A stretch of 64,000 bases of DNA from Bryopsis sp. KO-2023 (lineage: Eukaryota; Chlorophyta; Ulvophyceae; Bryopsidales; Bryopsidaceae): the NCBI GenBank assembly GCA_030272585.1, contig BSYQ01000008.1, positions 2,976,001 through 3,040,000 of the forward strand, given 5' to 3'. Both the position numbers and the translations under genes were made by a program. Of the stretch, positions 22,293-34,779 are shown one piece after another. How positions within the stretch are numbered: the first letter of the stretch is position 1; each line of letters opens with the position of its first letter. A model generated the notes under the pieces. That model saw only the letters and a program-made list of their open reading frames with translations, searched no databases and was not told the origin of the DNA.

Positions 22293-25200
22293 TCACACGA
22301 TGCCACTATCGGCAAGATCGACATCCTCCAGGTACTGATCCAAAACGCTCTCCATCGAACGGAGGTAAATTTTGTCGGAGACCCCCAACCGGGAAATTGA
22401 ACCCACCGGGGTTTCTGGGCCGTATTCCTCTTGGACCGACAACTGTAACGCACGCTTCTCCATCTTTTCCAAAGGAGATCGAGTGAACGACTCACGGCAC
22501 ATGATCTGTGAGTTGAAAAAAAAAAGAGTCACCAATTGAGACAGGGATGCCAGACCCTGCCATTGTTACGGAGTAGGAATTCTTGTTTCATTGTACACAC
22601 CAAAAAAAAACCAAAAAACATACAAACACGGAAAAAGCAAATCAACCCCTCTGAAGAATCCTAGGCATGCATTTCTGTTACTCTATTTTTGATTTGTCTT
22701 GACTTGGGCTGAACAGAACAGGGGGAGGAGGGCAGCTCACCTGACCGATTTGCTTCGGCGTGAGACCTTTCGCCGCACATTTCTTGAGAAGCATGGTGCA
22801 GACTCTGAACACTCGTTCGCATTCCCTTCGAAGATGGAGCCCATGGGCGCGCAAAATCAAGAGGTCTCTCTCGGCATCCAAACTGCTGATGTACTCTAAC
22901 GCAACCTATTGTGTGAAAACATCCAGAGCAGTGAGGAAATAAAAGTAAGAAATACGTAAAAGTGCTGTGCTGAAAGGTGCATACTGGGAAAGGGGAACCT
23001 CAAATCGATAAACATCTGTTAATAAATATTAGAGAACGAATCTTTTTATACAATAGAAGCAATTTGATATCTATTGCATTGAAAATCTGAATCTTGAAAA
23101 AAATAAGAAAAAAATTAAAAAATTTGAATCAGGGCACTTGTTCGACCCTCCACCCCCCCCCCAAAAAAAAAAAATAAATAAAAATAGGTTACATAAACTG
23201 CAAGGCTATTATATTTGCATTATCCCCCGTCTCCATACTGGCCAAGTCTCACCTTGCAAAATGGGACCTTTGCTTGGGGCCAGTAGATCCATTCGAAATT
23301 GATGTCGACGAAGCTGTCAGGAACACAGTAGCCATGATCGATGGGGGTCAACTGCCATTCCGAATCGTCGTTCCTCCTGGCCAAAATGTTACCTCCATTT
23401 CTATCAGTATTTGCCAGTCGAATGTCCAACACACAGATCTTCTGAACCTCCTGCCAATCGTTACACACAAGCACCCCATGAGTTCAGTAAAAAACTTGAA
23501 TCATCAATATTATTATCAATCAGATTTAAACTTGATCTTGTTTTTTTTTTTTTTTTTAACCAACTATTCAAGTTGTCCACAAACTAAGAAAAATGAAAAT
23601 GTCTGGAACAACGGATATGATATCGCTTGGCTTTTCGTAGCTCACCAAGAGGGGGAACTTTGATGGTCCCATTTCTTCGCAATCCATTTCATGATGCACG
23701 AACTGCTGGAAACTTCCGACTTTTCGGTGGCGGCCCCTCTCTCTTTCGCGTCCGCTCAACGAAACCATCGCCGTGGCTGGCACCCCAGCAAAGTGGCCGT
23801 GATCCAGAACGTAGGCAATCACTTCTCGGGTTGCCCCCTCCCCAGGTCTCACTCCCTTCCTCAAACCTTCCCCAGTTGGAGAGCCACTGTTTCAATTTAA
23901 AAAACAAGAAAAAACAGTGCAGGTTCAGATCGGCGCAAAAGATGGAAATGGGGTCCTTGAAGGTATGAAATTTGACATGTATTTTAACACGTGATTTTTT
24001 GCATGTCGAATTCGATGTACAAATATGTATACATATATTTCTTGGATGAGGTGGTGCTTCTTCTGGAGCCAATCTGTGGCCGGAAGTGGGAAAAGGTGGG
24101 GGGGGGAAATTGGAAAAAAATGTATCACAGCAGCAGACCTCCATTTTATTGAAGACTTGAGCAAATCCTTGTGGAAACCCTGACGATTTTTTGAACAACA
24201 AAAAATCTAAAACGAATTTCCCTACCTGTAGCCTTTGGGATTGTTCGGTGCCAGGGGCTCTTCATCCTCCGGCTTGAAAACAGCAACCTGTAAAAACAAA
24301 GTTACAAACACTATCACTTCATTTTTCACTTCACCCTTTTTTTTATTGATGAAAAAAAAATGATGAACAATAAGCGACGGGGAGGGCCTCCCATGCAAAC
24401 AAGAATTTGAAAAATTCGATGATCCTCTTCTGAACATTGTCTTACTGACAGGCAGCACAAACGGCAAGGATACAGCAGTCGAAAAAAACCCACACCTGTT
24501 GTCCATCATGAGACAGAATGAAGTAAGATCCTCCCGTTCCAGCAGGGGTCAGTTTGGGCTTGACCCCCTTTGCCAATGCATCTTTGGCCTTGTTCCAATT
24601 TTCATGCATCTGGTGGTTGGGACTGGAAGGCGAAGTGAGTTTCGGGGAGCTGTTGGCGGCTGGAAACTCTTCCAACACCAAAGGAACCAGTTCCAGAATG
24701 CTGCCCTTCCCGATGCCATACATAGCCAATGGCTTTTCAGAGTCCAGAACTTCCCCGCCATGAACGACTCTGTTAGAATGCAACATGTAGAAATGTTACG
24801 GATTTAGGCGGAAAAAAAAAAAATTGTGTGGGACTAGATTCCTGTTTTTTGCTTTTCCCTCTTGTCTTTTCAACAAATTGCCATTGAGATATGTTTCAGT
24901 TGCTGAAAAACAAAACAAAACAAAAAAAAACACCTAAATCTGAATAACAGAATTTACATTACCCTTTTCCTCAAAGTGGATCTCTGGAATGTGCAAACCG
25001 ACCCCACCACCTCCCTCCCTCCCCCCAAAAAAAAGAAAATGAAAAAATGAAAAAAATGAAAAATAATGAACCTATTAAACATAAATAAATTTCAAGTGGC
25101 TCATTTTTTGTTTTCCCACCCACCTGTATTCCCCATCGCCCACAAGCTCATTGGCAACTTCCTCAACTTTCTTTTTGACAGTATCCACAGTGTCGAGGGC

Positions 25201-26623
25201 CGAAATCGAAATCTCAAAGTGATCTCCCCTGCAAACCAGAATGCAGTTTTTCACACACAGATTCATCTATGCTTTTGGCCATCCTCACATGACAGGGACG
25301 GAATTGTCTGAATTCTTTCTCTTTGTTTTTTCTTTGTTTTTTTTTTGGCGTCACATCCACAGTGAAAGTCAAAAGCAGGTTGCAATGACTAAACAGGGTC
25401 CATCCATCGAGAAAAACATTGACCCAAGCCTCAATCACTCTCCCCACAGAAACAACTTTTTTTGCCATCCATGCAACCATGTTATTCGAACTTTTACATA
25501 CCTGTCTTGCTGCCATTTCACCTGCGTGGTTTTCCTGATGATCAAATGCACGACAGGCTCGGTGCGGTCAAAAAAATTGGGTACAGGGTCTGCTCCAGAA
25601 ACGACCCTTCCCCTCAACATCAATTCCCTGCCCGTGGGGGTCATATTACCAGAGAGCGACGAAGTCAAAACACTTCTCGGCAAATCCTTTTCTGGTTTCT
25701 GTAGCAACAACAACATCACAACACAGAGAAAAGTCACACCCACCCACCCACCAATATATATATATATATTCAATAAAATATAAATAAATACCAGTGCACA
25801 GAGGAGGAAATGCAGCCCCCTGCCCAACATTAACAAAACAGTTCAGTTGATTTGTGGTCCAGCACAACTCACCGGCAACTCCAAGCGGGTGTCACCTTGA
25901 GTGTAGATAATGTTTCTTTTGTCGGTCTTGACATCGATGGACTCCACATCCGACAACCGAGCGAACACGTGCAGAAAATCGGCCTCATCGGGCTCCTTGT
26001 AGCGAGAGGCAACCTGAACACCACCACCCCAATATAGATCAAAAACCCTCTATCATGTAATTCCTGGACAATTCCTTGGGGAAAAAAAAGTGTGACTTCG
26101 GATTATTTTTTCCCACCGAATTTTTCTTCAACCCAAAACTAACAATGAATGACTTCTGATTTCAATCCAGATACAGAATTGAACAGCAAAGTGTTGAAAA
26201 AACTTCCTGAAATATCAAAAACTACTTTTCAGAACAACCCACATGGTAGAATATTTATAGACTCAGGTTCAGTCTTGCTTTGTTCTAAGGGATCTCCACG
26301 ACGGCAGCCAAAACACTGACCTCTCCGATTCTTTCGTTTTCCATCAGCTTGCGCTCGCCGAACACGAGGCAATGACGACTCGTGAAAAACCCGCGATTGC
26401 GCAAGCGGAGCTTCAAGTTTTGAATCGTTTCCTCGGCCATCACGTTGATCGTCTCCGAGTGCACGTTTTGCTTCCCCCCGCGTTCCTCGACGGTCAATAG
26501 CAGGTTGATTTCTCTCCTGAGACCATTTTTCCCAGGTATGACGACCGAACCTGCTTTGCTTGCGTCTGTCGATCCCGCCTGTGTCGCGCTGGCACCCGCT
26601 GCGACGACCTTCTGAGCGAGCAT
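22293..26623 (-). CDS. Phosphatidylinositol 4-kinase gamma-type, with ubiquitin-like domains
   Basis: Ten minus-strand exons: 26623-26321, 26013-25873, 25698-25502, 25228-25124, 24769-24496, 24287-24226, 23886-23646, 23450-23253, 22905-22741, 22505-22293; 632 residues, all phases closing. N-terminal ubiquitin-like folds lie at about 27-120 (ending LHVFARLSD pattern) and about 214-290. The kinase-like domain follows: Gly-rich TGGSYF, the nucleotide-site Lys in VAVFKPEDEEPLAPNNP (K345), GEGATREVIAYVLDH, the catalytic loop NTDRNGGN (D457-N462), and the metal-binding motif PIDHG (D479). This order matches plant PI4K-gamma proteins, which in Arabidopsis show protein kinase activity and bind ubiquitin-pathway partners; lipid kinase activity is doubtful for the family. 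The start at 26623 is the first in-frame ATG; the frame stays open upstream without ATG. It is divergent with ADAT1. Confidence 0.92.
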
Positions 26624-28155
26624 CGCGAGTTTCTTTTTTCGCAAGCTTTTTTTCAACAAGAAAAAGAATTCTCCCTCCTGTTGCGCTGGTGCGACTCGAG
26701 GAAGCGCAAGATATCGAGAGCGTCACGGCGCGCGTCAAGCGACGAATCCGCGACACCACCCGCTACCAGACCGCTGCCGGAGATTTCTGGGAGTCTGGAT
26801 CTCGCAGGGGGAGTGAAAAGAAAGATGCTCCTCCCAGTGCGACTGACGAAAAAGCAATGTGACGCCGACAAAACCGCAGTTCGCTGCTGAACCCTGTTTT
26901 GTTTTCCGTCCCAAGACCCAAGGAACCTCCCTTCCAATTTCACTTGCACGACAAATTCCACGAGCCCGAAAACCTCGACGCGAGCGCCTTCACAACAGCT
27001 GTGGTGCTTCGTTTTTTTTTCTTGTGCTTTTTTTTTACTGAACGCCAGTATCTGCGGTACGAAAGTACTCCGCGTTTGCCACTGTGACGGAATCCTCCAA
27101 AGGTCCTCCAAAGACGACCCACGTAGCTGTCCCCTTTCGAGTCAGTTCCGCGTCTGGTGGCTTCCTTTCTGGAAAGGAGTTGCGTCAATGCAAGGACAGG
27201 TCAACGCCTTCGATGCCCTCAGCGGCAGCGAAAGAAAAACCTCGCAGTCGTGACCAACGAGACGATGTCCTCCCCTCACTCTGCGCGTAGCTTCCACAAC
27301 GCGCGAACCAGATTCTTGAATTTTTCGTCTCCGCGCAAATTCCTTCCCTGTTTTCCTCTTCTTGTCAAGCGCCTGTCCTCAGTGCTTCTTCCACCGTGCG
27401 TGGGTTTTTTTAACTCCGTTAGGTTTCTTAACAGAACAAAAAACGACAGCGACTTCGCTGGGTTGCCTCAGCCGACTCCAATTCGTTCCCTCTAGAACCT
27501 TCCCTCGCGAAAGAAAGAAAGCGCGACGCAGAAGCGGCACACGTGTACGCTTCCAGAAACAGCGCTCGTCTTTTCTGCGCTGCTCAGCAGAGTTCTTCCT
27601 GCCCTTTTCTTGGGCGCGAAAAGGCTTTCCTTTTCGTTTTGGCCTCTGGAACTCGGGGATGAGTTCACCTACTCGAGTTGAAGGCAGACGAAAGTGCACG
27701 AAAGGCGCTGGCTAAAACAGCCTTGTGTTTTTGTTTGTTTGTTTTTTTTGGACCAGATTTGGTGGAAAGGGACGGATATGTGCTTGCGCGATGGCGCACC
27801 ACGTCACACGTCACTCAAAGTTTGAACACACCAATTAGGATTCCCATTCTCTCCTTTTCGACAGCTTTTTTTTTGCACCCTGTAGTGGAAGTAATCATAA
27901 TCATAATCATAATCATAAGTGGAAGTAATCGCAGGGTTGGAATATTGGAAAAACATGGAGCCAAGTAACAACGAAAGGAACAAGAGCAAGGCAACACAAG
28001 GTGTCCTAGACTTGGAGGGAATTTGGGCATCAAATGGACGAAAGCCTGGATGGTTTTTCCTTGTCTTTTTCCAGAAAAATGTCTCAGAGCCTCAATTTAA
28101 TCGAGTCAGCTTTTTCTTTTTGCATGCTGCAGGTGCGGGCAGGCGAAAAGGGACC
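26624..28155. promoter_or_regulatory. Divergent promoter region, PI4K-gamma / ADAT1
   Basis: These 1.5 kb separate two divergent start codons. The sequence is more complex and GC-richer than most spacers, and several open frames of 80-150 codons occur on both strands, but none shows a family motif, so I treat them as chance. A short array of the 6-mer ATAATC lies at about 27894-27917, flanked on both sides by GTGGAAGTAATC. Confidence 0.5.
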
Positions 28156-29987
28156 ATGGAGAGTGCTCCAGAAAGAAAGCGCGCCAGACTGTCGCGAGCA
28201 CCTCCTTCGTCGCAAGACATCGCGAGCGCGGTGCTCCACACTTTCCGACAGCTTCCGAAAAAAGGAAAACCTCAACCGAACGAATACACCACTCTCGCCG
28301 GCGTGGTTCTGCGCGACGCAAACAGGGATGTCGGCTTGAAAACCGTTGCTCTCGGAACTGGGACGAAATGTCTGTCGGCTTCGAAGCGATGCGAATCTGG
28401 AGACGTCGTGAACGATTCCCACGCCGAAGTGATAGCAAGGAGGTGGGCGCGATAAAGTTCGACAGATCCTTGCGTTTTGTTTCCATTTTTTTTTTTTTTT
28501 TGCGTGGTTACCTTCGATCGGAGCGATCGAACAAGAGACCAAAAAGAACCTGCTGCTAATGGACACCTTTGAATTAATGAACATGATAGCTCCCTGCTTT
28601 CAAATACCACCTTTGAAAAAATTCTTGACCCAAACCTCGGCAGAAAAGAAAAAACAAGAATTTGAAGGAAGATATTTCTTGACTACAGGATATCATGACA
28701 AATCGTTGATGAGAATCAACTGGCGATGCTGCAGGGCATTCGTTTCCTGGTTGATCGCAGAACTGGGGATTGCTGTTGGAAAACTACCAGAGAATGTAAC
28801 TGCAAAGACGGAGAAGAAACTCCTTGCCGCTGGGGAATTTTTCGCTTTTGATCCCCAGACAAAGAAATTCCAATTGCTGGAGGGTGTTGAATTTCATTTC
28901 TTCGTGAGTCAGCATCCCTGTGGTGATTGCGCCATTTTGACGCCACCAGAGGAGATACAAAGCCATAGCCTACCACTGAATGAACAAGTCAAGGATGGGG
29001 ATGGGACTTTATCAACAGCCGGGAAAGAAGCTGAGCAGAGTGTGAGAACAGGGGCGAAGCCTGTACAAAATTCCACCCAATCAATGGGGTCGAAAACGCT
29101 TGAGGAGATATTGTCCAATATCCCCAGGGCGTCGGATGTTGAGACAGGGCCTCAGGAACTGGGGGTGCTCCGGAGAAAGCCAGGTCGAGGGGAAGCCACG
29201 CTGTCGATGAGTTGTAGTGACAAGCTGGCAAGATGGGTGCTGATGGGGATTCAGGGAGGTCCATTGTTGAGGGTGTTGGCCTCTCCGATTTATTTGGAAT
29301 CTATGACGGTGGTTTTGGGGGAGAACACGTCCGATATACATGCATTGAATGCCCTGAGCAGAGGGATGATCGATCGATGCAAGCTTTTGACGGAAAGACT
29401 CAACCCACCCTTCCGGTGAGAGTCGTTCTCTGTTCCGGGAAGTCCCTGAAACGGGGTTGGTGAAATGTTTCGCATCAGAATTATTCCAAACTGGAAAAGG
29501 GTCAACTGAGTTTGAAAGCTGGGGTTTTTTGGATGTTAGGGTGGCTGAGCCGAAAGTTAATGTGGTTCCTTCAAGCTTATTGGATGGATTCCCGTTAACT
29601 GCGACAGCCCAGCGTCAAGTTCCTTCCGGCACAGCCATCAATTGGTCCGCCGAAACGCCGCCTCCTTCTCCCCATGCCGCAAAGACCTGGCATGAAGTGA
29701 CGCTTGGAGCGACAGGGAGAAAATTTGGAGCCACCAAAAAAGCAAAGACTCCCTTGTCTCCCAACACTCGCTCGAGGCTATGCAGGGCGATTTTGTCAGG
29801 GAGGGTCGTTGGTCTTGTGAGGGCATTGCAGGGAGGGGCCGAGGAAGGAGCAGAGTTAGGTTCGAATTGTGATTGGACCTGGAGGGAGGTCAAAGAGAAG
29901 TGGGGGGCTCCGTATGCCGAGCAAATGGCTGATGTTGCTAGGAAACCGTCCCTGTTTGAGAATTGGATAGCAAAAGAACAGGCATAG
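28156..29987 (+). CDS. tRNA-specific adenosine deaminase 1 (ADAT1/TAD1)
   Basis: Three exons: 28156-28442, 28735-29415, 29540-29987; 471 residues. The deaminase zinc site is complete: HAE at 89-91 (His ligand, Glu proton shuttle), PCGDC at 157-161, and SCSDKLARW with C256. The C-terminal part has AINWS and EVTLGATGRK, typical of the ADAR/ADAT1 deaminase fold. Family knowledge: ADAT1 converts A37 to inosine next to the anticodon of tRNA-Ala; no double-stranded RNA-binding domain is present, which separates it from ADARs. The first splice joins IARR to AFVSWL and the second joins PPF-R to VAEPKV, both matching the family alignment. About 90 residues between PCGDC and SCSDK form a low-complexity insertion rich in Ser, Gln and Glu. 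The ATG at 28156 is the first that gives a sensible N-terminus; the frame is open further upstream. Confidence 0.92.
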
Positions 29988-31249
29988 GATTGCATTTTCA
30001 GCTCACTCTTGTTCATGTGTGGGTTGCTCCTCACTCACTCTCCATCAGATTGAGACCACCAGAATAAAATGATGGACATTCCCTGTAAAGAGAAAGAATA
30101 TATCACAATTCCTCTACCACTCTCCCAGCCAGACGGCCCAGCTGGTGAGGTATCGCTCTGCTGGACCCTCGGGAATATGCTGTGCTTTTCTCGAACAACG
30201 TAAATAAACCCGGCCATGCCACGTGTTTGGCACACGCCCATGCCGTCGCGAGTCGATGGAAAAGAAATCAAGAACGTGGCGTCCAAAACTTGACAACGAA
30301 CTTCACGTTGACGATTTCAAGAGGATTTTGATTAATAAATATCAAACGAGCTCTTGTACTCCTGCGCCCGCGGACATCGACGACTCTGAGCCCTCCGCTG
30401 GTGTGTTGCGTGTGCCTTTGCCTCGGCCGTGCGCGTTTCGACGTTCGTTGTCCGTCCTTGAGCCTCAAGGCTGTCGGGGTGAGAGTTTACCCTAGAAGGA
30501 GGCCGAACTGACGGGCTGATCCCTTTTTCAACACCCAGAAAGTCCACTGCATCTCTTGAAGCAACTCTGCCGAACAACGCGAGTCACACTATTAGGGGCG
30601 TCTCTGCTTTCGACACTTGTCGGTTGGGTGTATGCGGGGGGGGGGACCAATACCGCGACCCTCCTGTTAGAACCTCTCTTTTTGCCACAGTTCTGACAGA
30701 CGGGGAGCGTTTCGCAATAGGGCGCGGTCCCAGAGATTTCTCGAAGGAGGACATCCACACTATTGGACGACGCCGCCGCTGGTGATTCTCGATATTCATT
30801 CATCCTGTTGCAAACAGAACGGCGTCCCACTCCTTGAATGGGGGGCAGTTCTCCAATTGTTTCGCCAGCAGATCTTGTTTGTTTGGGTTTTCGGGCGATC
30901 CATTGTGTTGCTGAAAGGGGGGCGATCGCTTGAGAAAAGATCAGTGTGGGTGGGTTTGGATTTTGGTGTCGGTGTGTGTGCATAGGAATGAATGGCAGAA
31001 AAAACACACGCTCTGTGATTTGTAGCAAAAAGGAGTGGGGGAATATCGTTGATGTTTCGAGATATATGGCGGGATTTGATTTTGATGGATCGGCCACTAA
31101 AAATCACCTATCGGGGCACTAGCTTTCATTATGCATTAGCTTGGAATATTCCCAACGAGGGCGAGAAATTCTCAGTTCTGCATGCGAATGTGTGGATTTG
31201 AGCACTCCGCGCTGAGGGGTTGAGTCGTGACTGAGGGCGGGAGTAATGT

Positions 31250-31255
31250 CACGTG
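31250..31255. promoter_or_regulatory. G-box CACGTG
   Basis: A perfect palindromic CACGTG lies about 0.9 kb upstream of the Myb start codon. G-boxes bind bZIP and bHLH factors and are common in light- and clock-regulated plant promoters. Function here is inferred from position only. Confidence 0.4.
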
Positions 31256-31697
31256 GGCCAAGATCCATGGACCTGGATTTGCTGTGGCCCGGGCGTTCGT
31301 TGCTCCACGTATTCTCGGTCGATTCACGAAACGAATTTGTGGTTTTTTGTGGTGGAGTTCGCCCAGTGCGTCACAGAAATGCGGTTGAGTATTGTTGAAT
31401 TACTCGTTTGTTTTTCGACACAGTGCGATCGTCGCGCAGAGGAAAACATCACTTGCCCGAGCCGAGGCCTCCAAAGGAGAGAAAAAACCGCCGTCCACGA
31501 ATAATAAAGACGCGAAAAAAAAGGGGTTGCGCTTCACGCACGGAAGAGAGTTACGAATTGTAGGTGAGTCCCTGGCTCGCTCGCCGATTGCTGGAGGGGA
31601 ATTCACACTCGTTTTGCCTGGACGGGGCGTGTGTTTGTAGCGGCAGAGCCGTATTGGGGACGTCGCTCGACTCCCAGTACTTAAGGGGGAATACGTG

Positions 31698-31705
31698 AAA
31701 TATCT
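31698..31705 (+). promoter_or_regulatory. Evening-element core AAATATCT
   Basis: AAATATCT is the core of the evening element bound by CCA1/LHY/REVEILLE Mybs. It lies about 470 bp upstream of the start codon of a gene encoding just such a Myb, suggesting feedback on its own promoter. A random 8-mer match in AT-rich DNA is possible. Confidence 0.4.
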
Positions 31706-32175
31706 TGGGAGTTAGATAATAAACCACCACCTTTCAAACTCCCGGTTCGCTTTGTAAAAACAAATATAGCGAAATGGGAATATATTTACGACTTTCCGTG
31801 AAGTCGCGTCGCTAGTGTCGGCCCCGAACTCGCGTCGAGCTGCGATGGAGGGCGCCTGCGCGAACGTTTTATGGCGACGTGGGAGGATGGGGATGCTTAT
31901 GTTTGTTCTAGCGACGGACACACAAACTGAAGCTTTCTATGTATGGTGGCATTTCTTTGCCTGATATCTTTTCAGCCTTTGGCCGATGGGTTTCTGTTTT
32001 CTTTTTGAATCGCACCACACGACACGAGGATAGGTTTTTTTTACCCCTTTTTGTTCCGTTTCGGTTGGGGGCGAAGCGCTGCATGTTTTTTTTTTGTTTC
32101 CATTTTTTTCGTGTTGCGTTTTGGACGGGGTGTGTGTTGGCGTTGGGTTTCGCATCAGGAAACGAAGGGGGGAGA

Positions 32176-34779
32176 ATGAACGCAACGATGGAAGTCGAAA
32201 TGCCCAAGAAGCCGCGCAAGCAATACACCATGAGCAAGCCTCGCGAAAGTTGGACGGAAGCCGAACACGAGCGATTCGTCGAGGCATTGAAATTATATCG
32301 ACGTGAGTGGAAGAAAGTTGAGGCGTACGTCGGCACCAAAACGGCCGTGCAGGTAATAAAAATGCTAGAACGAGTGATCTCGTGTGCGTCGAGCGCATCC
32401 CCACTTGCACCTTTCTCGAAACTCGTGTTCGCGCGGCGGCGAGGTTCTCACCAGCTTCTCTCTTGGAGAGTTTGGGAGGTTTCTGTGAGGGGGGGGGCGA
32501 GATGACTATCTTTGACCAACAGCCGATCTGAAGCTGCGTTTCCGACTGACGGAGTTGCTTTGGTTTCTCTAATGCTGTACGTCGCCCTGTGGGTGGTTGG
32601 TTGTGCGATGGCACAGCCCGCAACACGAATTCACAGCCGACGAAACGGCCAACGGCGAAAGGCCGTGTGGGGTGGTGGGTAGCTTCGAATTGGACGGTCA
32701 TCGATACGAGAATAGATCTGTCAGTCATCCGCTCGGGTCGAGATGGAGACCGCATGACGGAAAGTTTCACGCTCTCCTCCGACACCCACCCACCCCAAAA
32801 GAAAAATGGAGAAAGGAGAAATATGAATGTTTCCCACGCTGTTCGTATATGATATATGTGTTTGTGTTTGGGCTTTGTCAGATTCGAAGCCATGCCCAAA
32901 AGTACTTCCAGAAACTTCAAATGAGCGGCGATTGCGAGCTGATTCCTCCCCCCAGGCCTCGAACGAAAAGGAAACAAGCCTCCGCAGCGAAAAGAGCTGA
33001 AAATGGTCCCGGAAAGCGAACCATTGGGATCGCCTGCCAAGATGTGGGTGCATCCGGGGCTGGATTTTATAAAGACACCCGAATTTTGACCGAGATCGGC
33101 AAGAGGTGGAAGGGAATCATGCAAGCGAATGCTCCATTGAAGGCACAGAAATGTGGGTGCCAGGAAAATTGATACAAAATTTTTGTTGTTGTTTGGACGA
33201 AATATTTGCTTTTTCTTGTGACTGCCCTGTGAGTTTTCTTTCTCACATTTAACTTTAGTCGACGAAATTCCCCCCTCCCCCCGGGCCCCAGACAATGAAG
33301 TAAGAACCACATAGCACTTATTTGCCCAGTGGATGGACTGCAGAAAGCTTTTTTAACTTTGATGTGAAGCATCCTGAAAAACAAGAGAGAACAGCGTCCA
33401 TTAAAAATCACAGGAATGTCAGTTTTGTTTCACGGGAGGCGGCAGGGGTTTGTTAGGGTTCTTGTTTCTCTCAAAGAGGGAGTCGAAAAAAAGGGTATGT
33501 GGATCGTGCAGATCAGTGTAATCCTGGTTGCGCGCCTTTTGCTGCTGGGATCAGCATTCCCGAGAGCAGCGACCGCCAGATGCAAGCTACAGCAGCCATC
33601 ATCAACACAAGGGAGTCTCCGTTGTTCGCTCAAAGAGGGGTCGAGGTGAGTGCAGAATATACATATATATATATATGTGAGTTTCACCACACTGAAACTG
33701 AACTGTGTTTCTCTAAAAAAAAGGGAAGGGAATGGATTTGTACCAGTTTTGAAAAAAAATAAAATGAAAATAACAAAATATATGAAATATATCCAACAGT
33801 GAAAATTGAACTTACGGGAGGAGTAAGAGGAGGACGGAGGGTAGAATTGAATGTTTGGGCGGCTGTGTCGCTTTTTTGTTTTTGCTCTTGTGTCTTTTCA
33901 TGTTTTGTTTTTTCCCTCAAAAATCCTTGGCTCAAATGAAATGATAAATGATGGGAGAGTCTTTTTTTTTTTCCCTCCTGTTTTCATGTTTCCACGCATA
34001 TGTTTCATTATATATATATATTTTTCATGGTTTTTGCAACCAGGCTCCAAAAGAGGACGAAGCCGGTTTAGCTCAGAAACGTTTAAAATTATGCACTTTC
34101 GTGGCTTGTCTGTTCGATCCGGGATTCACGGACGAACAGCAAGCTTCTCTGTTGCAAGATATGGAGGTGGGTTTTCGATGTTTCGATTGGCCATGAAAAA
34201 GGAAGAAAAAAAACTCCCCAATTTTTAGAAAAACTGGAGTGTCATATTCAGGAAATTGAAATAAGAAGTCGTCGATTTTTTCATTGAAGGGCTTCCACCT
34301 CCCTTTTATTGAAAAACGTCCAATTCATTTTTCATTGGTTATCCGGGGGAGAGATTGCGTGGGTCTTTCTTTTTGTAGTTAAGTGTTTTTATGTATCTTC
34401 ATAGACGCACGTACATCCCTGCCAAAAGTTGCCAAAGTGGGGGGTTTATTTTTATTTTTTGGTGCCTTTTTGTTGTTGTTTTGGGGGGAAGGATCCGGAA
34501 TTGATGGGAATTCCAGAATTAAGACCTTGACTGGTGAAGCGATAGAAATGACACCAGTTGTTTTCCTGGTTTTTTTTTTTTTGTCTAAACCTTTAGGTGA
34601 TTGATCGCCTTGAGGTTGTTACAATGATGGAAGGAATGCTTGCGCACATGCCTGACACAAACACAGTGGAACTCCAAGAAGGAATGCTGCCCTACGTTCA
34701 ATTGCCAGTGGTGCATCTCCCCATCGAAAGTCGAAACGGAACCATTACTACGGTAGCAAGTCAACATATAGATATGTGA
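32176..34779 (+). CDS. REVEILLE/LHY-like Myb transcription factor (SHAQKY class, LCL type)
   Basis: Five exons: 32176-32352, 32882-33152, 33512-33645, 34044-34166, 34597-34779; 295 residues. The single Myb repeat (about 22-70) has [27 protein letters not shown] and, across the first intron, [15 protein letters not shown] motif follows at about 81, as in RVE8-type proteins. The C-terminal part (about 211-254), [10 protein letters not shown]...[10 protein letters not shown], matches the LCL domain that recruits LNK coactivators in land plants. Family knowledge: these factors bind evening elements and drive or repress circadian genes. The second exon would run to a stop at 33170 if unspliced; the donor at 33153 (GTGGGT) gives the phase needed to join exon 3 and the LCL exons, so I prefer it. 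The 33512-33645 exon is least supported by homology. Confidence 0.85.

Larger units (their letters stand above)
29988..32175. other. Spacer and probable 5' region of clock Myb gene
   Basis: No family motif is seen on either strand. Minus-strand frames at 30035-30286 and 30528-31097 and several plus frames are open but unrecognisable. The sequence is relatively complex and contains two CACGTG G-boxes (30220-30225, 31250-31255) and an evening-element core (31698-31705). I read it as promoter and 5' UTR of the rightward Myb gene, perhaps with an unrecognised upstream exon ending near the AG at about 32159. Confidence 0.45.

Noticed and set aside
26653-27111. 152-codon minus-strand ORF upstream of PI4K
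   Set aside because: It is out of frame with PI4K exon 1 and has no recognisable motif; taken as promoter or 5' UTR.
30035-30296. Two overlapping minus-strand frames resembling a small membrane protein
   Set aside because: Splicing them would need an intron of under 40 bases, and neither frame matches a family I know.
30528-31097. 189-codon minus-strand ORF
   Set aside because: Pro/Ser/Arg-rich with no motif and no splice partner; lies in the likely 5' region of the Myb gene.
33153-33172. Stop codon at 33170-33172 as the end of the Myb protein
   Set aside because: The donor at 33153 gives the exact phase to reach exons carrying the LCL domain, which belongs to this Myb subfamily.
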